Positions 5,174 to 6,581 of a DNA stretch of 6,581 nt are shown here, in pieces. Source of the DNA: an uncultured Sphingosinicella sp. (GTDB lineage: Bacteria; Pseudomonadota; Alphaproteobacteria; Sphingomonadales; Sphingomonadaceae); assembly GCA_946886275.1 (NCBI GenBank), contig CAMPIH010000131.1:1-6581 (forward strand), in the 5' to 3' direction. The notes beneath the pieces were generated by a model that was not told the origin of the DNA, did no database searches, and saw only the letters and a program-made list of their open reading frames with translations. Both the position numbers and the translations under genes were made by a program. Within the stretch, counting starts at the first letter, position 1; every line of letters begins with the position of its first letter.

Positions 5174-6581
5174 ATGCCGAGCGAGCTGGACCGCAAGTAT
5201 GACGCTGTGCTTGCGGCCGTCACCGGCGAAGGCGGGCGGATCCAGATCGGCCGCGACGAGCAAGGCCGGGCCATCGTCGCCAATTTGCCGCCGACCCTGC
5301 CCATCTTCTTCGACGCGTTCTGCGCCCTCAACGGAGCCACCGAAGCGGTCGTCGCCGACGGCGAGCGGCTGACCTTCGCCGAGCTGAACGAACAGGCGAC
5401 CCGGCTCGCCCGGGTGCTCGCCGGAAGCTGGAACGTGGCGAAGGGCGATCGGGTCGCGATCGCGATGCGCAACTGCCCGAGCTGGATCGTCAGCTACATG
5501 GCCGTCCTCAAGGCAGGCGCCATCGTCACCCTGATCAACGGCTGGTGGCAATCGGACGAGATGCGCCACGCTCTGTCCCTGGCCGAGCCGGAGCTCATCA
5601 TCGCCGACGAGCCCCGGGCCAAGCGCCTCGGCGCCGGCGGCTGTGCTATTCCCATCGTCACGCTTCAGGTCCAGCGCCCTCTGGGCGAGGCGCTTTCGCC
5701 TCTCCTGGAACGTGGCGGCGAGGCGGATCTGCCTTCGGTGTCGCCGGAAGACGACGCGACGATCCTGTTCACCTCGGGCTCAACCGGCCTCGCCAAGGGC
5801 GCCCTTTCCACCCACCGCGCCGTCACCACCGGGGTCTATGCCTATACGATCGGCTTGCTCACCCTGCTCGGGATCAAGGAGAGCCTCGGCGAGCCGCCGG
5901 TCAATCCGCCCAAGACCCTCGTCAACGTCCCGCTCTTCCACGTCACCGGCGAGGTGCCGGTTCTGCTCAACAGCTTCGTCATCGGCCGGACCATGGTGCT
6001 CATGCCGAAATGGGATCCGGGTGAGGCGCTCCGGCTGATCGAAGCCGAGAAGATCACCTATTTCGTCGGAGTGCCGACGATGAGCCTCGAGCTCATGCAG
6101 CATCCGGATCGCGACAAATATGATCTTTCGACGCTGACCGACATCGCCGCCGGCGGCGCGCCGCGCCCGGTCGCGCATGTCAGGCGACTGGAGGAAAGCT
6201 TCCGCGGCGCCCAGCCGGCGCTCGGCTATGGCCTCACCGAGACGAATGCCGTCGGCTGCGGCAATTTCTGGTCCAATTATCACGACAAGCCGGAATCGAC
6301 CGGCCGGCCCCACCATCCGATCGTCGAGATGGCGATCCTGGGCGAGGGCGATCGCCATCTTCCCGCCGGCGAACGGGGCGAGATCGCGATAAGATCGGCG
6401 GCCAATATCCGCGGCTACTGGCGGGACGAGGCGGCGACCAAGGCGGCGTTCACGGCCGACGGCTATTTGCGAACCGGCGACGTCGGCTATCTGGACGAGG
6501 ACGGCTACCTGTTCATCGTCGACCGGAAGAAGGACATCATCATCCGCGGCGGCGAGAATATCAGCTCGGCCGAGGTCGAGG
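5174..6581 (+). CDS. Class I adenylate-forming enzyme (acyl-CoA synthetase / AMP-dependent ligase), C-terminus missing
   Basis: Activates a carboxylic acid with ATP to an acyl-adenylate and, by family, passes it to CoA. The frame is open from the ATG at 5174 to the right edge: 469 codons of an expected 510-560. Seen in order: the phosphate-binding loop [10 protein letters not shown] at 200-209, PLFHVTG with H256, the A5 motif YGLTET at 352-357, STGRP soon after, the ribose-binding TGD at 434-436, and the hinge [14 protein letters not shown] at 450-463. The last of these leads into the mobile C-terminal domain. The catalytic C-terminal lysine lies beyond the window. Residues 1-60 form the usual N-terminal lead-in, with no signal peptide. 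Fatty-acid, aromatic and other carboxylate substrates are all possible, and no neighbour here narrows the choice. It is transcribed away from the lgt operon. Confidence 0.95.
   Translation, partial: MPSELDRKYDAVLAAVTGEGGRIQIGRDEQGRAIVANLPPTLPIFFDAFCALNGATEAVVADGERLTFAELNEQATRLARVLAGSWNVAKGDRVAIAMRNCPSWIVSYMAVLKAGAIVTLINGWWQSDEMRHALSLAEPELIIADEPRAKRLGAGGCAIPIVTLQVQRPLGEALSPLLERGGEADLPSVSPEDDATILFTSGSTGLAKGALSTHRAVTTGVYAYTIGLLTLLGIKESLGEPPVNPPKTLVNVPLFHVTGEVPVLLNSFVIGRTMVLMPKWDPGEALRLIEAEKITYFVGVPTMSLELMQHPDRDKYDLSTLTDIAAGGAPRPVAHVRRLEESFRGAQPALGYGLTETNAVGCGNFWSNYHDKPESTGRPHHPIVEMAILGEGDRHLPAGERGEIAIRSAANIRGYWRDEAATKAAFTADGYLRTGDVGYLDEDGYLFIVDRKKDIIIRGGENISSAEVE

Noticed and set aside
5104..5472. 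Extended N-terminus of lgt
   Set aside because: The frame stays open but overlaps the acyl-CoA synthetase gene in antisense, lacks Lgt similarity and would make the protein over 120 residues too long.

Overview
The window is ordinary chromosomal DNA from a GC-rich bacterium. Coding regions run at roughly two-thirds GC by eye, with strong G/C third-position bias. The protein sequences and the clustering of lgt with a MidA-type methyltransferase gene and a pgeF-type gene suggest an alphaproteobacterium, most likely a sphingomonad. This is inferred from protein character and gene order; there is no rRNA or other marker here to prove it.

Layout. (1) Positions 1-1102, minus strand: the first 367 codons of a PLP-dependent enzyme of the Cys/Met-metabolism (cystathionine gamma-synthase/lyase-like) family, with its C-terminus off the left edge. 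(2) Positions 1103-1316: a 214-bp non-coding gap holding the ribosome binding site of that gene and three short inverted repeats. (3) Positions 1317-5103, minus strand: five genes with no gap between any of them, in transcription order lgt (lipoprotein diacylglyceryl transferase), a MidA/NDUFAF7-family methyltransferase, a GNAT acetyltransferase, pgeF (YfiH/DUF152 peptidoglycan editing factor) and a glutathione S-transferase-like protein. The junctions are overlaps of 17, 4, 4 and 4 bp, so this is almost certainly one translationally coupled operon. (4) Positions 5104-5173: a 70-bp divergent control region. (5) Positions 5174-6581, plus strand: the first 469 codons of a class I adenylate-forming enzyme (acyl-CoA synthetase type), cut by the right edge.

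How the genes fit together. Lgt performs the first step of lipoprotein maturation at the inner membrane, and PgeF is linked to peptidoglycan precursor quality control, so the operon has an envelope flavour. The MidA-family protein is related to a mitochondrial complex I assembly methyltransferase. The GNAT and GST-like proteins have no substrate that can be read from sequence. The two edge genes are probably separate metabolic transcription units.

I looked for an undescribed system and did not find one. There is no mobile element, CRISPR array, RNA gene or defence-like cassette. The points most worth a second look are the structured repeat in the 1103-1316 gap, the GNAT gene between the midA-like and pgeF genes, and an unusual active-site loop in the PLP enzyme.
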